From the NCBI RefSeq assembly GCF_020733705.1, contig NZ_JAJFZM010000001.1, forward strand, positions 3,186,952-3,250,951: a DNA stretch of 64,000 bases. Reading direction: 5' to 3'. The translations under genes were made by a program, and so were the position numbers. Origin of the DNA: Nocardia australiensis. GTDB taxonomy: Bacteria; Actinomycetota; Actinomycetes; Mycobacteriales; Mycobacteriaceae. Each line of letters opens with the position of its first letter. The stretch's first letter is position 1. Shown piece after piece: positions 1-7,400 of the stretch. The notes under the pieces are model-generated. The model made no database searches and was not told the DNA's origin. It worked only from the letters and a program-made list of their open reading frames with translations.

Positions 1-606
1 CAGCCGCTCGTTGAGGGGGTATTCCGCGCACAGCGCGGCGAGCCGGGACAGGACTTCCCGATAGCGACCCAGGCGAAGTTCGCCGTCGAGCATGTACTCG
101 ATGGTGACGAGCCTCGACTCGGACAGTTGGAGTGCCTTGGACTCCAGTACCCGTCCCGCGGCGATGTCCACCAGGGCAGGTCCCCGCCACGTGCGCAGTG
201 CGGCGTCCAGGTCGGCGATGCCGTCTTCGTCGTTTCCGTTGGCCAGCGCGGCTAATCCGGAATCGACCAGGGCCTCGTAGCGATGCATGTCGAGCGCATC
301 CGGTTCAACGTGTAGCAGGTACCCGCCGGGGCGGGTGATCAGGATCTTCTTGGCGACCTCCGTTGCGGACAAGCCGGTTACCCCGACGAAGTACTTGCGC
401 AGGTTGAGCACGTAGGTCTGGAGCGTTGTGAGCCCGCTCGCTGGTGGCAGTTCATCCCACAGATCGGTGATCAGAGCCGACACCGGTACCACCTGATCCG
501 AGTGGACCAGCAGCATCGCCAATACGGTCCGAAGTTTCGGAGCGCTGGGGACGTTCGACTTCCCTTGATGCTCTACCGCAAGTGGACCGAGCACGCCAAA
601 TTCCAT
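1..606 (-). CDS. SARP-family pathway activator, N-terminal 202 residues (cut by window edge)
   Basis: Reading leftward from ATG at 604-606 gives an open frame of exactly 202 codons that runs off the window. It begins MEFGVLGPLAVEHQG and continues with a winged-helix OmpR-like DNA-binding half (residues about 1-100, including the LRTVLAMLL and TLQTYVLNLRKYF stretches). The start of a bacterial transcriptional activation domain follows (RYEALVDSGLAAL, then alternating helices). This is the layout of SARP regulators such as DnrI or RedD, which activate antibiotic clusters by binding heptamer direct repeats. A purine-rich GGGGGAAG lies just before the start. Matching heptamer repeats occur at 1006-1034, 2037-2054 and 30074-30091, which makes this protein the obvious activator of the cluster. 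The C-terminus is not seen, so a short SARP cannot be told from a large AfsR-like one. Confidence 0.85.
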   Translation of the reverse strand, partial: MEFGVLGPLAVEHQGKSNVPSAPKLRTVLAMLLVHSDQVVPVSALITDLWDELPPASGLTTLQTYVLNLRKYFVGVTGLSATEVAKKILITRPGGYLLHVEPDALDMHRYEALVDSGLAALANGNDEDGIADLDAALRTWRGPALVDIAAGRVLESKALQLSESRLVTIEYMLDGELRLGRYREVLSRLAALCAEYPLNERL

Positions 607-1103
607 ACTTCCCCCTAAACGGCGGCACCCGCTCTTGGCGGTGTTCAGCCTTGAGAAAATGGGGACGGTGATCCCCATGGATCTTCGAGTCTCCCTGGAC
701 CAATAGCCTGGTCGGTACGTTTCGACGCTATACCGATTTGCCCGGATTCGTCAACGAAATGTGTTGATGTCGAGCTGGCCTGTGCCCGTTGGTATTTGGG
801 CCTTGACTGACCGGCAACGTCAGGGCAAGTTGGGGGCTGCACCGCGAAAGTTGAAGTGTTTTGTCCATGATTGGCCAGCGGTCGTCGAAACAGGTTGCGG
901 TACAGTCAAATAGAGCCGCCGAATTGCAAGGTCGCACCGAAAATCTTTAGCCCCAGCAAATTCCAGGTGTGTCGTATGTTCGCACTGCGGCTCGGGGCGT
1001 GCCCGGTCGAAGATAGGTCGAGGATCGATCGAAGTATGGCAGGAGCTGGGGCGCGCCGGGATTCTATATGCGCGACTGCCCATCGTCGGGATAGCTTGGG
1101 GAC
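607..1103. other. Divergent intergenic region between SARP and NmrA-like genes
   Basis: This 497-bp stretch separates two outward-facing genes. It contains no convincing coding region; the small open frames on both strands overlap each other and match nothing I recognise. Its one clear structure is the triple heptamer repeat at 1006-1034. A TAGCTT hexamer at 1092-1097 sits 6 bp before the ATG at 1104 and could be a -10 box for a leaderless transcript. Confidence 0.6.
1006..1034 (+). promoter_or_regulatory. Three SARP-type heptamer direct repeats, 11-bp period
   Basis: GTCGAAG (1006), GTCGAGG (1017) and ATCGAAG (1028) repeat with an exact 11-bp period, one DNA helical turn. This is the known spacing of SARP operators, heptamers of TCGAG type separated by 4 bp. 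The repeats lie upstream of the NmrA-like gene and could also act on the divergent SARP gene. The nearest -10-like hexamers (TATATG at 1065, TAGCTT at 1092) are further away than the usual 8 bp, so which promoter is served is unclear. Confidence 0.6.
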
Positions 1104-1904
1104 ATGAAGATTCTCGTTACTGGTGCCACCGGAAACATCGGCCGGAAGGTCGTGAACCACCTCGTGGATCTGGGGGCGGATGATATTCGCGCACTATCGA
1201 ACCACCCGGAACGCACCGCGTTCCCGCCCGAGGTCGAGGTGGTCAAGGGCTATCTGAAACGGCCGTCCTCGCTACCCGCCGCCTTCGAAGGCGTCGACCG
1301 GATGTATCTCGCACCGTCTGTCGAAACCGTCACCGAGGTAGTCGATTTGGCGCATCAGGCGGGGATTCCACACGTCGTCGCTCTGTCCGGCGACGAGAAC
1401 ACCAACTGGCATCCCATCGCGCAGGCGGTCGAAAAGTCGGGTGTCGGCTGGACTCACCTGTGGACGGGTGAATTCATGGAGAACGCCACCGACTGGGCGG
1501 AGCAGATTCGCGCGACAGGCGAAGTACGCGAACCGTATCCGGATTCCGGGAACGCCCCCATCGCCATGGACGATATCGCTCGGGTCGCCGCGACGATCCT
1601 GGTCGGCGACGGGCACCTCGGCAAGACCTACAACCTCACCGGTCCCAAAACCATCACCAGGGCACAGCGTCTCCAGTACATCGCCGAGGCGATCGGCCGC
1701 GATCTGAACTTCGTGACGGTGCCACCCGAGGAGCTCATCGCGCTGCTCGAGCCTGCGATGGGCGACTACGCGGGTTACTTCGTCAATGGCCTCGCCACCA
1801 GGGTCGACAACCCGCAGATCGCCACCGGCACCGTGGCCGACCTCACCGGCCATGCCACTACCTTCAGCGCCTGGGCCGCCGAGAACGCCGACCTGTTCCG
1901 CTGA
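1104..1904 (+). CDS. NmrA-like NAD(P)-binding atypical SDR
   Basis: The 266-residue protein starts with a Rossmann motif (ILVTGATGNIGRKV, residues 3-16) and keeps the NmrA/TMR layout: a short N-terminal nucleotide fold, no classical YxxxK pair, and a substrate-binding C-terminal half. Family members reduce quinones or other small molecules, or only sense NAD(P)H. Homologues occur in aromatic polyketide clusters as tailoring reductases. It stands alone on the + strand between the SARP gene and the main operon, with SARP heptamers upstream, so it is probably co-regulated with the cluster. The ATG has no good ribosome binding site; the TAGCTT box 6 bp upstream suggests a leaderless mRNA. The substrate cannot be predicted from sequence alone. 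Confidence 0.75.
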   Translation: MKILVTGATGNIGRKVVNHLVDLGADDIRALSNHPERTAFPPEVEVVKGYLKRPSSLPAAFEGVDRMYLAPSVETVTEVVDLAHQAGIPHVVALSGDENTNWHPIAQAVEKSGVGWTHLWTGEFMENATDWAEQIRATGEVREPYPDSGNAPIAMDDIARVAATILVGDGHLGKTYNLTGPKTITRAQRLQYIAEAIGRDLNFVTVPPEELIALLEPAMGDYAGYFVNGLATRVDNPQIATGTVADLTGHATTFSAWAAENADLFR

Positions 1905-2036
1905 GCCGAGCAGTCGGCGCGCGGTGCCCGAGGGTGCGGTCCAGGGCCGAGATCTGTTGTGCGAGTGAGCTGATCAGATCTGGCCGCACCCTTGCGCAGC
2001 GGTGCGCGAGCACGCGCAGCAGGGCTCCCACCGAAG

Positions 2037-2068
2037 TTCGAGCGTACTTCGAACCGACCCTCTAGCCA
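2037..2068 (+). promoter_or_regulatory. SARP-dependent promoter of the main polyketide operon
   Basis: TTCGAGC (2037-2043) and TTCGAAC (2048-2054) are direct heptamers 11 bp apart. They are followed after exactly 8 bp by a TAGCCA -10 hexamer (2063-2068). This is the textbook SARP geometry, in which the operator replaces the -35 box. The same arrangement, with near-identical flanks on both sides, recurs in inverted orientation at 30060-30091 before the dehydratase gene. Transcription would start near 2075, giving a leader of about 70 nt to the ATG at 2145. Confidence 0.75.
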
Positions 2069-2144
2069 GGTGCGCCATGGTGGATCCGGGCCACACGACG
2101 ACTTCAGCTGAGTCGGGTCCCACCAGAAAGGAAGCGTGAATCCC

Positions 2145-3044
2145 ATGGCAGAACGCGTTGTCTCCACAGCTGATCTCCATCTGTGGACCGAGGATTTCGG
2201 CGACCCCGGCGACCCCCCGCTCCTGCTGCTCGGCGCGCATAGCTCGCGGGGCTGGCCCGACGAGTTCGTGGCGGAACTCGTAGCGCAGGGCCTGCACGTC
2301 ATCCGGTACGACCACCGGGACACCGGGCGGACGGTTTCGCTGGACGCCGAGCAGAAGCCGTACACCTTTTATGAACTCGCCGCCGACGCGATGGCGGTGC
2401 TGGACGGCTGGGGCATCGAACGGGTCCACCTGGTCTGTTTCGCGCTGGGCGCGGCGACCGGGCAGCTCATCGCCATCGACTATCCGGACCGGCTCCGCAG
2501 CCTGACCATGACCGGCGCGGCCGCGCTGACCGTGGACTTCTTCACCAGCTGCGACTGTGCCTACAGCGGAAAGCCGACCCCGAGCGGGTTGCCCGCGCCA
2601 CGCCGTGAGGTGCTCGACCTGATCATGCAATCGCCGATACTCGACGACGTCGACGCCGAGCTGGACCGGCGGGTCGCGTTGGCCCGGGCGATGTCGGGCA
2701 CCGCGCTGCCGTTCGACCCGGCCGAGTTCCGGCGCTGGGAGGAGCGGGAGATCGCGCACTCGGGCATCGCGGGACGGAACGCGCCGAATATCGACGAGAG
2801 CGCCGACATCACCGGCCGCGGCGGCGAATTGGCGAACGTCGCCACGCCTACGCTGGTGATCCAGGGCCCGCTGGACCCGGTCCACCAGCCGCCGCACAGC
2901 GCGTTCCTCGCCGAGTCGATCCCGGGCGCCCGGCTACTCGAACTTCCCGGCCTCGGCCACAGCTTCCCGACCGCCGTCCATTCCGCACTGGCCGCCGCGA
3001 TCGTCGAGCACGTCCGGCGCGCTGAATCCGTCACCGCCGCCTGA
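2145..3044 (+). CDS. RdmC-like alpha/beta hydrolase lacking the nucleophile serine
   Basis: This 299-residue protein resembles aclacinomycin methylesterase RdmC along its length, as I remember that sequence: the MAERVV start, RYDHRDTGR near residue 60, a cap region, and DP and GLGHS motifs near the end. RdmC removes the methyl ester from anthracycline intermediates through Ser102, Asp248 and His276. Here the Asp (Asp244) and His (His272) are kept, but the nucleophile-elbow position reads CFALG, so residue 100 is alanine (codon GCG at 2442-2444). Ester hydrolysis by the normal mechanism is therefore unlikely; it may have a new role or be inactive. ATG 2145 is preferred over GTG 2136 because it aligns with RdmC and sits 12 bp after AGGA. 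It is the first gene after the SARP promoter and ends in a strong terminator-like hairpin. Confidence 0.8.
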   Translation: MAERVVSTADLHLWTEDFGDPGDPPLLLLGAHSSRGWPDEFVAELVAQGLHVIRYDHRDTGRTVSLDAEQKPYTFYELAADAMAVLDGWGIERVHLVCFALGAATGQLIAIDYPDRLRSLTMTGAAALTVDFFTSCDCAYSGKPTPSGLPAPRREVLDLIMQSPILDDVDAELDRRVALARAMSGTALPFDPAEFRRWEEREIAHSGIAGRNAPNIDESADITGRGGELANVATPTLVIQGPLDPVHQPPHSAFLAESIPGARLLELPGLGHSFPTAVHSALAAAIVEHVRRAESVTAA

Positions 3045-3049
3045 TCGCC

Positions 3050-3098
3050 CACCGAAAAGGACCCGCACCCCGGATCGGGGCGCGGGTCCTTTTCGGTG
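3050..3098 (+). terminator. Strong hairpin after the RdmC-like gene
   Basis: A 17-bp perfect stem (3050-3066 with 3082-3098) encloses a further GC-rich inner stem. It starts 6 bp after the stop codon. There is no long U run, as is common in actinobacteria. It would attenuate or end transcription from the 2063 promoter, implying that the following genes have their own promoters or depend on read-through. Confidence 0.75.
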
Positions 3099-3185
3099 TG
3101 CACGAGGGCCCGAGGGCTTCTCCAGTGGACTTCGACCGAGTGCCGTCAGGTTTAGGGGATCAGTCCAGTCGAGAGGCGGTAGGTC

Positions 3186-3629
3186 GTGAGTGCAGTGGTA
3201 CGAGAGCAGACATACGAGGAGATCTGTGCCGAGGTGGGGCGGTTCTACGCCCGGCACGTCCAATTGATGGACGAGGGGCGCGCCGAGGAGACCGCAGCCA
3301 CCTTCACCGAGGAGGGCACCATGGTCTCCACACCCAAGATCTCCACACCGATCGTGGGGCGGGCGGCGCTGGCGGCCGGCCTGCGGGCCAATGCCGACCA
3401 GTTGACCGCCGACGGCATTCGGTACCGGCGGTGCTACAGCACGATCCTGGTCGAGGTGCGCGAAGATGGGTCGGTTTTCGCCCGGTCCTACGTGCAGGTC
3501 GTCAAGACCGAGCGCGGCAAGGGGTCATACCTGCACGCCATGTGCGTGTGTGAGGACGTGCTCGTCCGCGCCGACGGCGAGTTGAAGGTCGCCGAACGGG
3601 TGGTCACCCGAGACGACGAATCTATCTGA
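3186..3629 (+). CDS. SnoaL-fold (NTF2-like) protein, ActVI-ORFA type
   Basis: The 147-residue protein shows the small alpha+beta barrel pattern of the SnoaL_4/NTF2 superfamily. An N-terminal helix reads YEEICAEVGRFYARHVQLMD, followed by a TFTEEGTM strand segment, IVGRAAL, and a late RSYVQVV strand. Members in aromatic polyketide clusters include ActVI-ORFA and SnoaL2-like proteins, which act in ring dehydration or hydroxylation steps together with an SDR reductase. An SDR gene follows 52 bp downstream, so the two may work as a pair. GTG at 3186 is the only reasonable start and has a weak GAGGCGG upstream. It is not a canonical SnoaL/AknH fourth-ring cyclase by eye. The exact reaction is unknown. 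Confidence 0.7.
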   Translation: MSAVVREQTYEEICAEVGRFYARHVQLMDEGRAEETAATFTEEGTMVSTPKISTPIVGRAALAAGLRANADQLTADGIRYRRCYSTILVEVREDGSVFARSYVQVVKTERGKGSYLHAMCVCEDVLVRADGELKVAERVVTRDDESI

Positions 3630-3641
3630 CCGCCATCCGAT

Positions 3642-3674
3642 TTCGACTGCGCTGCGAGCGGGCGTACCTAGCTT
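3642..3674 (+). promoter_or_regulatory. Possible SARP promoter of the SDR gene
   Basis: TTCGACT (3642) and TGCGAGC (3653) are imperfect heptamers 11 bp apart, followed 9 bp later by TAGCTT (3669-3674). Transcription would begin at about the ATG (3682), giving a leaderless message. The heptamers are weaker than those at 2037, so this is a suggestion only. Confidence 0.4.
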
Positions 3675-3681
3675 CAGGGGT

Positions 3682-4434
3682 ATGACCTCGAGGCAAAGAC
3701 GCGGTGTGATCATCACCGGCGGTGGTACCGGAATCGGACGGGCGCTTGCCCATGGCTACGCCGAGGAGCACGACGTGCTCGTGGTGGGGCGGACGGAGTC
3801 CACCCTGCACGAAACGGCCACAGGGTACGACAACATCCACGTGCTCGCGGCGGATATCACCGATCACGGTTCCGCCGAACTCGTGGTCAAGACGGCACAG
3901 CGTGCGCTGGGCCGGGTCGATGTCCTGATCAACAACGCGGCGACGGCGGCTCCGGCCCCGCTCGAGCACGTCGAACCGGCCGCTGCCGAGAGTCAGATGG
4001 CGGTCAATCTGCTGGCACCCATTTTCCTCACCCAGGCAGCGCTCGACGCGCTCGCCGAAAACCGGGGCACCGTGCTGAACATGAGCAGTTCCGGGGCGTC
4101 CGGCGGGCGCGCGTGGCCGGGGTTCTCCGTCTACGGGGCGACGAAGGTCGCGCTGGAGTTCCTCACCCGGACCTGGGCCCTCGAATTGGCGCCGCGGGGG
4201 ATTCGGGTCGTGGCGATCGCGGCCGGTGTCGTGGAGTCCGGAATGGGCGTGCGCATGGGGTCCACGCCGGAGCAGTACCGCGCGTTCCTTGCCGATATCG
4301 CGACCCGAACGCCTGCCGGTCGCGTCGGGCGGCCGGCGGAACTGGCCTGGTGGGCGCGGCAGTTGACCGCGCCCGAGGCCGAGTATGCCACCGGCTCGGT
4401 CGTCGTCGTCGACGGGGGTTTGAGCCTTATGTGA
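3682..4434 (+). CDS. Classical SDR ketoreductase
   Basis: The 250-residue protein has all classical short-chain dehydrogenase marks: TGGGTGIGRA cofactor loop near residue 12, NNAA near residue 87, a SSSGASG serine segment, YGATK with catalytic Tyr and Lys near 153-157, and a C-terminal VVVDGGLSLM. It should reduce a keto group on the polyketide or on a tailored intermediate with NAD(P)H. In anthracycline pathways SDRs act as the 7-ketoreductase (DnrE/SnoaF) or with SnoaL2-like partners (SnoaW). The upstream SnoaL-fold gene makes the second possibility worth considering. It is not the usual type II PKS C-9 ketoreductase by sequence feel, but that cannot be excluded. It is followed by the monooxygenase gene. 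Confidence 0.75.
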   Translation: MTSRQRRGVIITGGGTGIGRALAHGYAEEHDVLVVGRTESTLHETATGYDNIHVLAADITDHGSAELVVKTAQRALGRVDVLINNAATAAPAPLEHVEPAAAESQMAVNLLAPIFLTQAALDALAENRGTVLNMSSSGASGGRAWPGFSVYGATKVALEFLTRTWALELAPRGIRVVAIAAGVVESGMGVRMGSTPEQYRAFLADIATRTPAGRVGRPAELAWWARQLTAPEAEYATGSVVVVDGGLSLM

Positions 4435-4509
4435 GTCGAGAATTTAGCCGGGTACGAGGCGCTCGGCGCACCGTTGGTGGCACCAGGAAACGATCTCAGG
4501 AGCAGCACG

Positions 4510-4863
4510 ATGACAACATCCGCCCAGACCGCCAAGGACCGCTACGACGCCACCGGCAAGGGGGTCGTGACCTTCGTGAACACCTTCACCGTGACCAGCG
4601 ACCCGCTGGAATTCGAGCGGGTGTTCGCAGACATCTCGGAGTTCATGGCCGCACAGCCGGGTTTCCTCCGGTTCACCTTGTCGAAGCACGTGGACTCCGC
4701 GCGGGCGAACGAGTACGTGAATATCGCGCTGTGGACCGACGTCCAGTCGTGGCGGGACGCCATCGCCGCGCCCGGTTTCGCCGACCACGCCAAGGAAATT
4801 CGGGCGCGGGCGACCAACGTCGCCAACCTTTACGAGCCGAGGCTGGAGTTCGTCAAGGCCTGA
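4510..4863 (+). CDS. SnoaB/AknX-like cofactor-independent anthrone monooxygenase
   Basis: The 117-residue protein is an antibiotic biosynthesis monooxygenase (ABM) ferredoxin-like fold. VVTFVNTFTV, FERVFADISEF, QPGFLRFTL, EYVNIALWTD and PGFADHA track SnoaB, which oxidises the nogalonic acid anthrone to the anthraquinone without metal or flavin. The enzyme would insert the quinone oxygen into the tricyclic or tetracyclic anthrone made by the PKS, using O2 directly. ATG 4510 is chosen because CAGGAG lies 6 bp upstream; a longer GTG start at 4474 has no support. It lies directly before KS-alpha with a 33-bp gap. This is the best single indication of an anthracycline-type rather than angucycline pathway. 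Confidence 0.75.
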   Translation: MTTSAQTAKDRYDATGKGVVTFVNTFTVTSDPLEFERVFADISEFMAAQPGFLRFTLSKHVDSARANEYVNIALWTDVQSWRDAIAAPGFADHAKEIRARATNVANLYEPRLEFVKA

Positions 4864-4896
4864 GGCCGGCCCGCAACCGTTAAGGATGTCTGAAAG

Positions 4897-6153
4897 ATGA
4901 AACGTCGTGTCGTCATGACCGGCATCGGGGTCGTCGCGCCCGGTGGCACCGGTGCCAAGCCGTTCTGGGATCTGCTGTCGTCCGGCCGCACCGCGACGCG
5001 GCGGATCACCTCGTTCGACGCCGGGCGGTTCCGCTCGCAGGTGGCTGCCGAGTGTGATTTCGATCCGGTGGCCGAAGGTCTTACCCCGCAACAGATCCGG
5101 CGGATGGACCGGGCCGCGCAGCTGGCTGTGATCAGCGCGCGTGAGTGCCTGTCCGACAGCGGTCTGGACCCGGCCGAGCTCGACCCGGCCCGCACCGGTG
5201 TGGTGGTCGGCAGCGCGGTCGGTTGCACGATGGGCCTGGAGCAGGAGTACGTGGTGGTGTCCAACGGCGGGCAGCACTGGAACGTCGATGAGGCCTACGC
5301 GGTCCAGCACCTGTACAACCACTTCGTACCCAGTTCCCTGGCGACCGAGGTGGCCTGGGAACTGGGTGCCGAGGGCCCGGTGTCCACCGTGTCCACGGGC
5401 TGCACCTCCGGGCTGGACTCGGTAGGGCACGCGGTCGAACTGATCGCCGAGGGCTCGGCCGACGTGGTGGTGGGCGGCGCCACCGATGCGCCGATCTCGC
5501 CGATCACCCTGGCCTGCTTCGACGCGATCAAGGCCACCACGCCGCGCAATGACGACCCGGAGCACGCGTCCCGGCCATTCGACCGCACCCGCAACGGTTT
5601 CGTACTCGGCGAGGGCTCGGCGATGTTCGTGTTCGAGGAGTACGAACACGCTCGCCGCCGCGGCGCGCAGATCTATGTCGAAGTCGTCGGGTATGCCTCG
5701 CGCTGCAACGCCTACCACATGACCGGCCTGCGCCCCGACGGTGTGGAGATGGCCGAGGCGATCCGGGCGGCCATGGGCCAGGCCCGGGTGAACGCCGAGG
5801 ACGTGGACTACATCAACGCCCACGGCTCCGGCACCGTGCAGAACGACCGGCATGAGACGGCCGCGTTCAAGCGCAGCCTCGGTGAGCATGCGTACCGCAC
5901 GCCGGTCAGCTCCATCAAGTCGATGGTCGGCCACTCGCTGGGTGCCATCGGTTCGCTGGAGGTCGCCGCGTGTGCGCTGGCGATCCGCGACGGCCTGGTG
6001 CCGCCCACGGCGAACCTGCACGAGCCGGACCCGGACTGCGACCTGGACTATGTGCCGCTGACCGCCCGCGAGGTGCCGCTCGACACGGTGCTGACCGTGG
6101 GCAGCGGTTTCGGCGGCTTCCAGAGCGCCATGATCTTGCGAAAAGTCGCATGA
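4897..6153 (+). CDS. Type II PKS ketosynthase alpha
   Basis: The 418-residue protein is a complete KS-alpha (minimal PKS) subunit. The active-site Cys169 lies in [10 protein letters not shown]. The two catalytic histidines lie in [14 protein letters not shown] (near residue 309) and [12 protein letters not shown] (near 345). It catalyses the repeated decarboxylative Claisen condensations of malonyl-ACP in the cytoplasm, as a heterodimer with KS-beta. Its stop codon overlaps the KS-beta start as ATGA, so the two are translationally coupled. The usual third member of the minimal PKS, the acyl carrier protein, does not follow. Confidence 0.95.
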   Translation: MKRRVVMTGIGVVAPGGTGAKPFWDLLSSGRTATRRITSFDAGRFRSQVAAECDFDPVAEGLTPQQIRRMDRAAQLAVISARECLSDSGLDPAELDPARTGVVVGSAVGCTMGLEQEYVVVSNGGQHWNVDEAYAVQHLYNHFVPSSLATEVAWELGAEGPVSTVSTGCTSGLDSVGHAVELIAEGSADVVVGGATDAPISPITLACFDAIKATTPRNDDPEHASRPFDRTRNGFVLGEGSAMFVFEEYEHARRRGAQIYVEVVGYASRCNAYHMTGLRPDGVEMAEAIRAAMGQARVNAEDVDYINAHGSGTVQNDRHETAAFKRSLGEHAYRTPVSSIKSMVGHSLGAIGSLEVAACALAIRDGLVPPTANLHEPDPDCDLDYVPLTAREVPLDTVLTVGSGFGGFQSAMILRKVA

Positions 6154-7400
6154 GGACGGTTATCACCGGCATGGGCGTGATCGCCCCGACTGGTCTGGAC
6201 GCGGGGGAGCACTGGGCGAACACCCTTGCGGGGCAACGAAAGATCGGGCGGATCACGGCGTTCGACCCGTCCGGCTACTCGGCCACCCTGGCCGGGGAGG
6301 TCACCGGATTCACCGCCGCGGACCATCTGCCCGGCCGACTGCTGCCGCAGACCGACCGGATGACGCAGTTGTCGCTGGTGGCCGCCGATCACGCGCTGGC
6401 GGACTCGGCGGTGGCGGGTTCGGTGCTGGCCGGATTCGATGTCGGCGTGGTGACGGCGAGCTCGGCGGGCGGCTTCGAATTCGGCCACCGCGAGCTGGAC
6501 AAGCTCTGGCGCAAGGGGCCGCAGCACGTCAGCGCCTACCAGTCGTTCGCCTGGTTCTACGCGGTGAACACCGGGCAGATCTCCATCCGGCACGGCATGC
6601 GCGGTCCCGGCGGCGTATTAGTGACCGAGCAAGCGGGCGGGCTGGACGCCCTGGCCCTGGCTCGGCGGCGGGTGCGCGCGGGGCAGCCGGCGATGGTATG
6701 CGGGGCCGTGGACGGCTCGCTCTCGCCCTGGGGCTGGGTTGCCCAGCTCACCAGTGGCCGGATCAGTACTTCCGGCGACCCCGCGCGCGCCTATCTGCCG
6801 TTCGACGCCGCCGCCTCCGGCCATGTGCCCGGCGACGGCGGGGCACTGTTCGTCATGGAGTCGGCGGAAGCCGCGACGGCGCGCGGCGCGGTGTCCTGGT
6901 ACGGCGAGGTGGCGGGCTACGCGGCCACTTTCGACCCGCCGCCGTGCTCCGGGCGGCCGTCCACGCTGCGCCGCGCCATCGAGGGCGCGTTGGCGGACGC
7001 CGGGCTCGCGCCGGCCGAAGTGGACGTCGTATTCGCCGATGCGGCGGGCACGCCGGACCTGGACCGGGTAGAGGCCGACGCGCTGCGCGCGGTGTTCGGC
7101 CCGCACGGGGTTCCGGTGACCGCGCCCAAGACCATGACCGGTCGGCTCAGCAGCGGCGGTGCGGCGCTCGACGTCGCCACCGCGCTGCTGGCGATGCGCC
7201 ACGGCCATATCCCGGCCACTGCCGGTGTCACCGATCCGGTCCCTGAGTACGAACTGGACCTGGTGACCGAGACCAGAGCGCTGCCGTTGGCGGTGGCGCT
7301 GGTCGTGGCCCGCGGTCACGGCGGCTTCAACGCCGCGATGGTCCTGACCGAGCAGGGCCACTGCGGTATTCGACAAACCACTGAGCAGGAGGCGGCATGA
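6150..7400 (+). CDS. Type II PKS chain length factor (KS-beta)
   Basis: The 416-residue protein is a KS paralogue in which the active-site cysteine is replaced by Gln161 (VTEQAGGLD), the hallmark of chain length factors. It pairs with KS-alpha and sets polyketide length. The glutamine is consistent with malonyl-ACP decarboxylation for priming in acetate-started systems, although propionate-started anthracycline systems also keep it. The start at 6150 overlaps the KS-alpha stop; an upstream in-frame extension is a shadow in KS-alpha. Its own stop overlaps the next ATG at 7397 in the same ATGA manner. Chain length cannot be read by eye; comparison of the gate residues with decaketide CLFs would tell. 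Confidence 0.95.
   Translation: MRTVITGMGVIAPTGLDAGEHWANTLAGQRKIGRITAFDPSGYSATLAGEVTGFTAADHLPGRLLPQTDRMTQLSLVAADHALADSAVAGSVLAGFDVGVVTASSAGGFEFGHRELDKLWRKGPQHVSAYQSFAWFYAVNTGQISIRHGMRGPGGVLVTEQAGGLDALALARRRVRAGQPAMVCGAVDGSLSPWGWVAQLTSGRISTSGDPARAYLPFDAAASGHVPGDGGALFVMESAEAATARGAVSWYGEVAGYAATFDPPPCSGRPSTLRRAIEGALADAGLAPAEVDVVFADAAGTPDLDRVEADALRAVFGPHGVPVTAPKTMTGRLSSGGAALDVATALLAMRHGHIPATAGVTDPVPEYELDLVTETRALPLAVALVVARGHGGFNAAMVLTEQGHCGIRQTTEQEAA

Noticed and set aside
1272..1853. Long antisense frames inside nearly every gene (for example 1272-1853, 4444-6021, 13219-14829)
   Set aside because: High-GC codon bias keeps antisense frames open; the proteins are Arg/Gly/His-rich and match no family.
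5970..6149. N-terminal extension of KS-beta to 5970
   Set aside because: It lies within KS-alpha; KS-beta homologues begin with the Met at 6150, which overlaps the KS-alpha stop.
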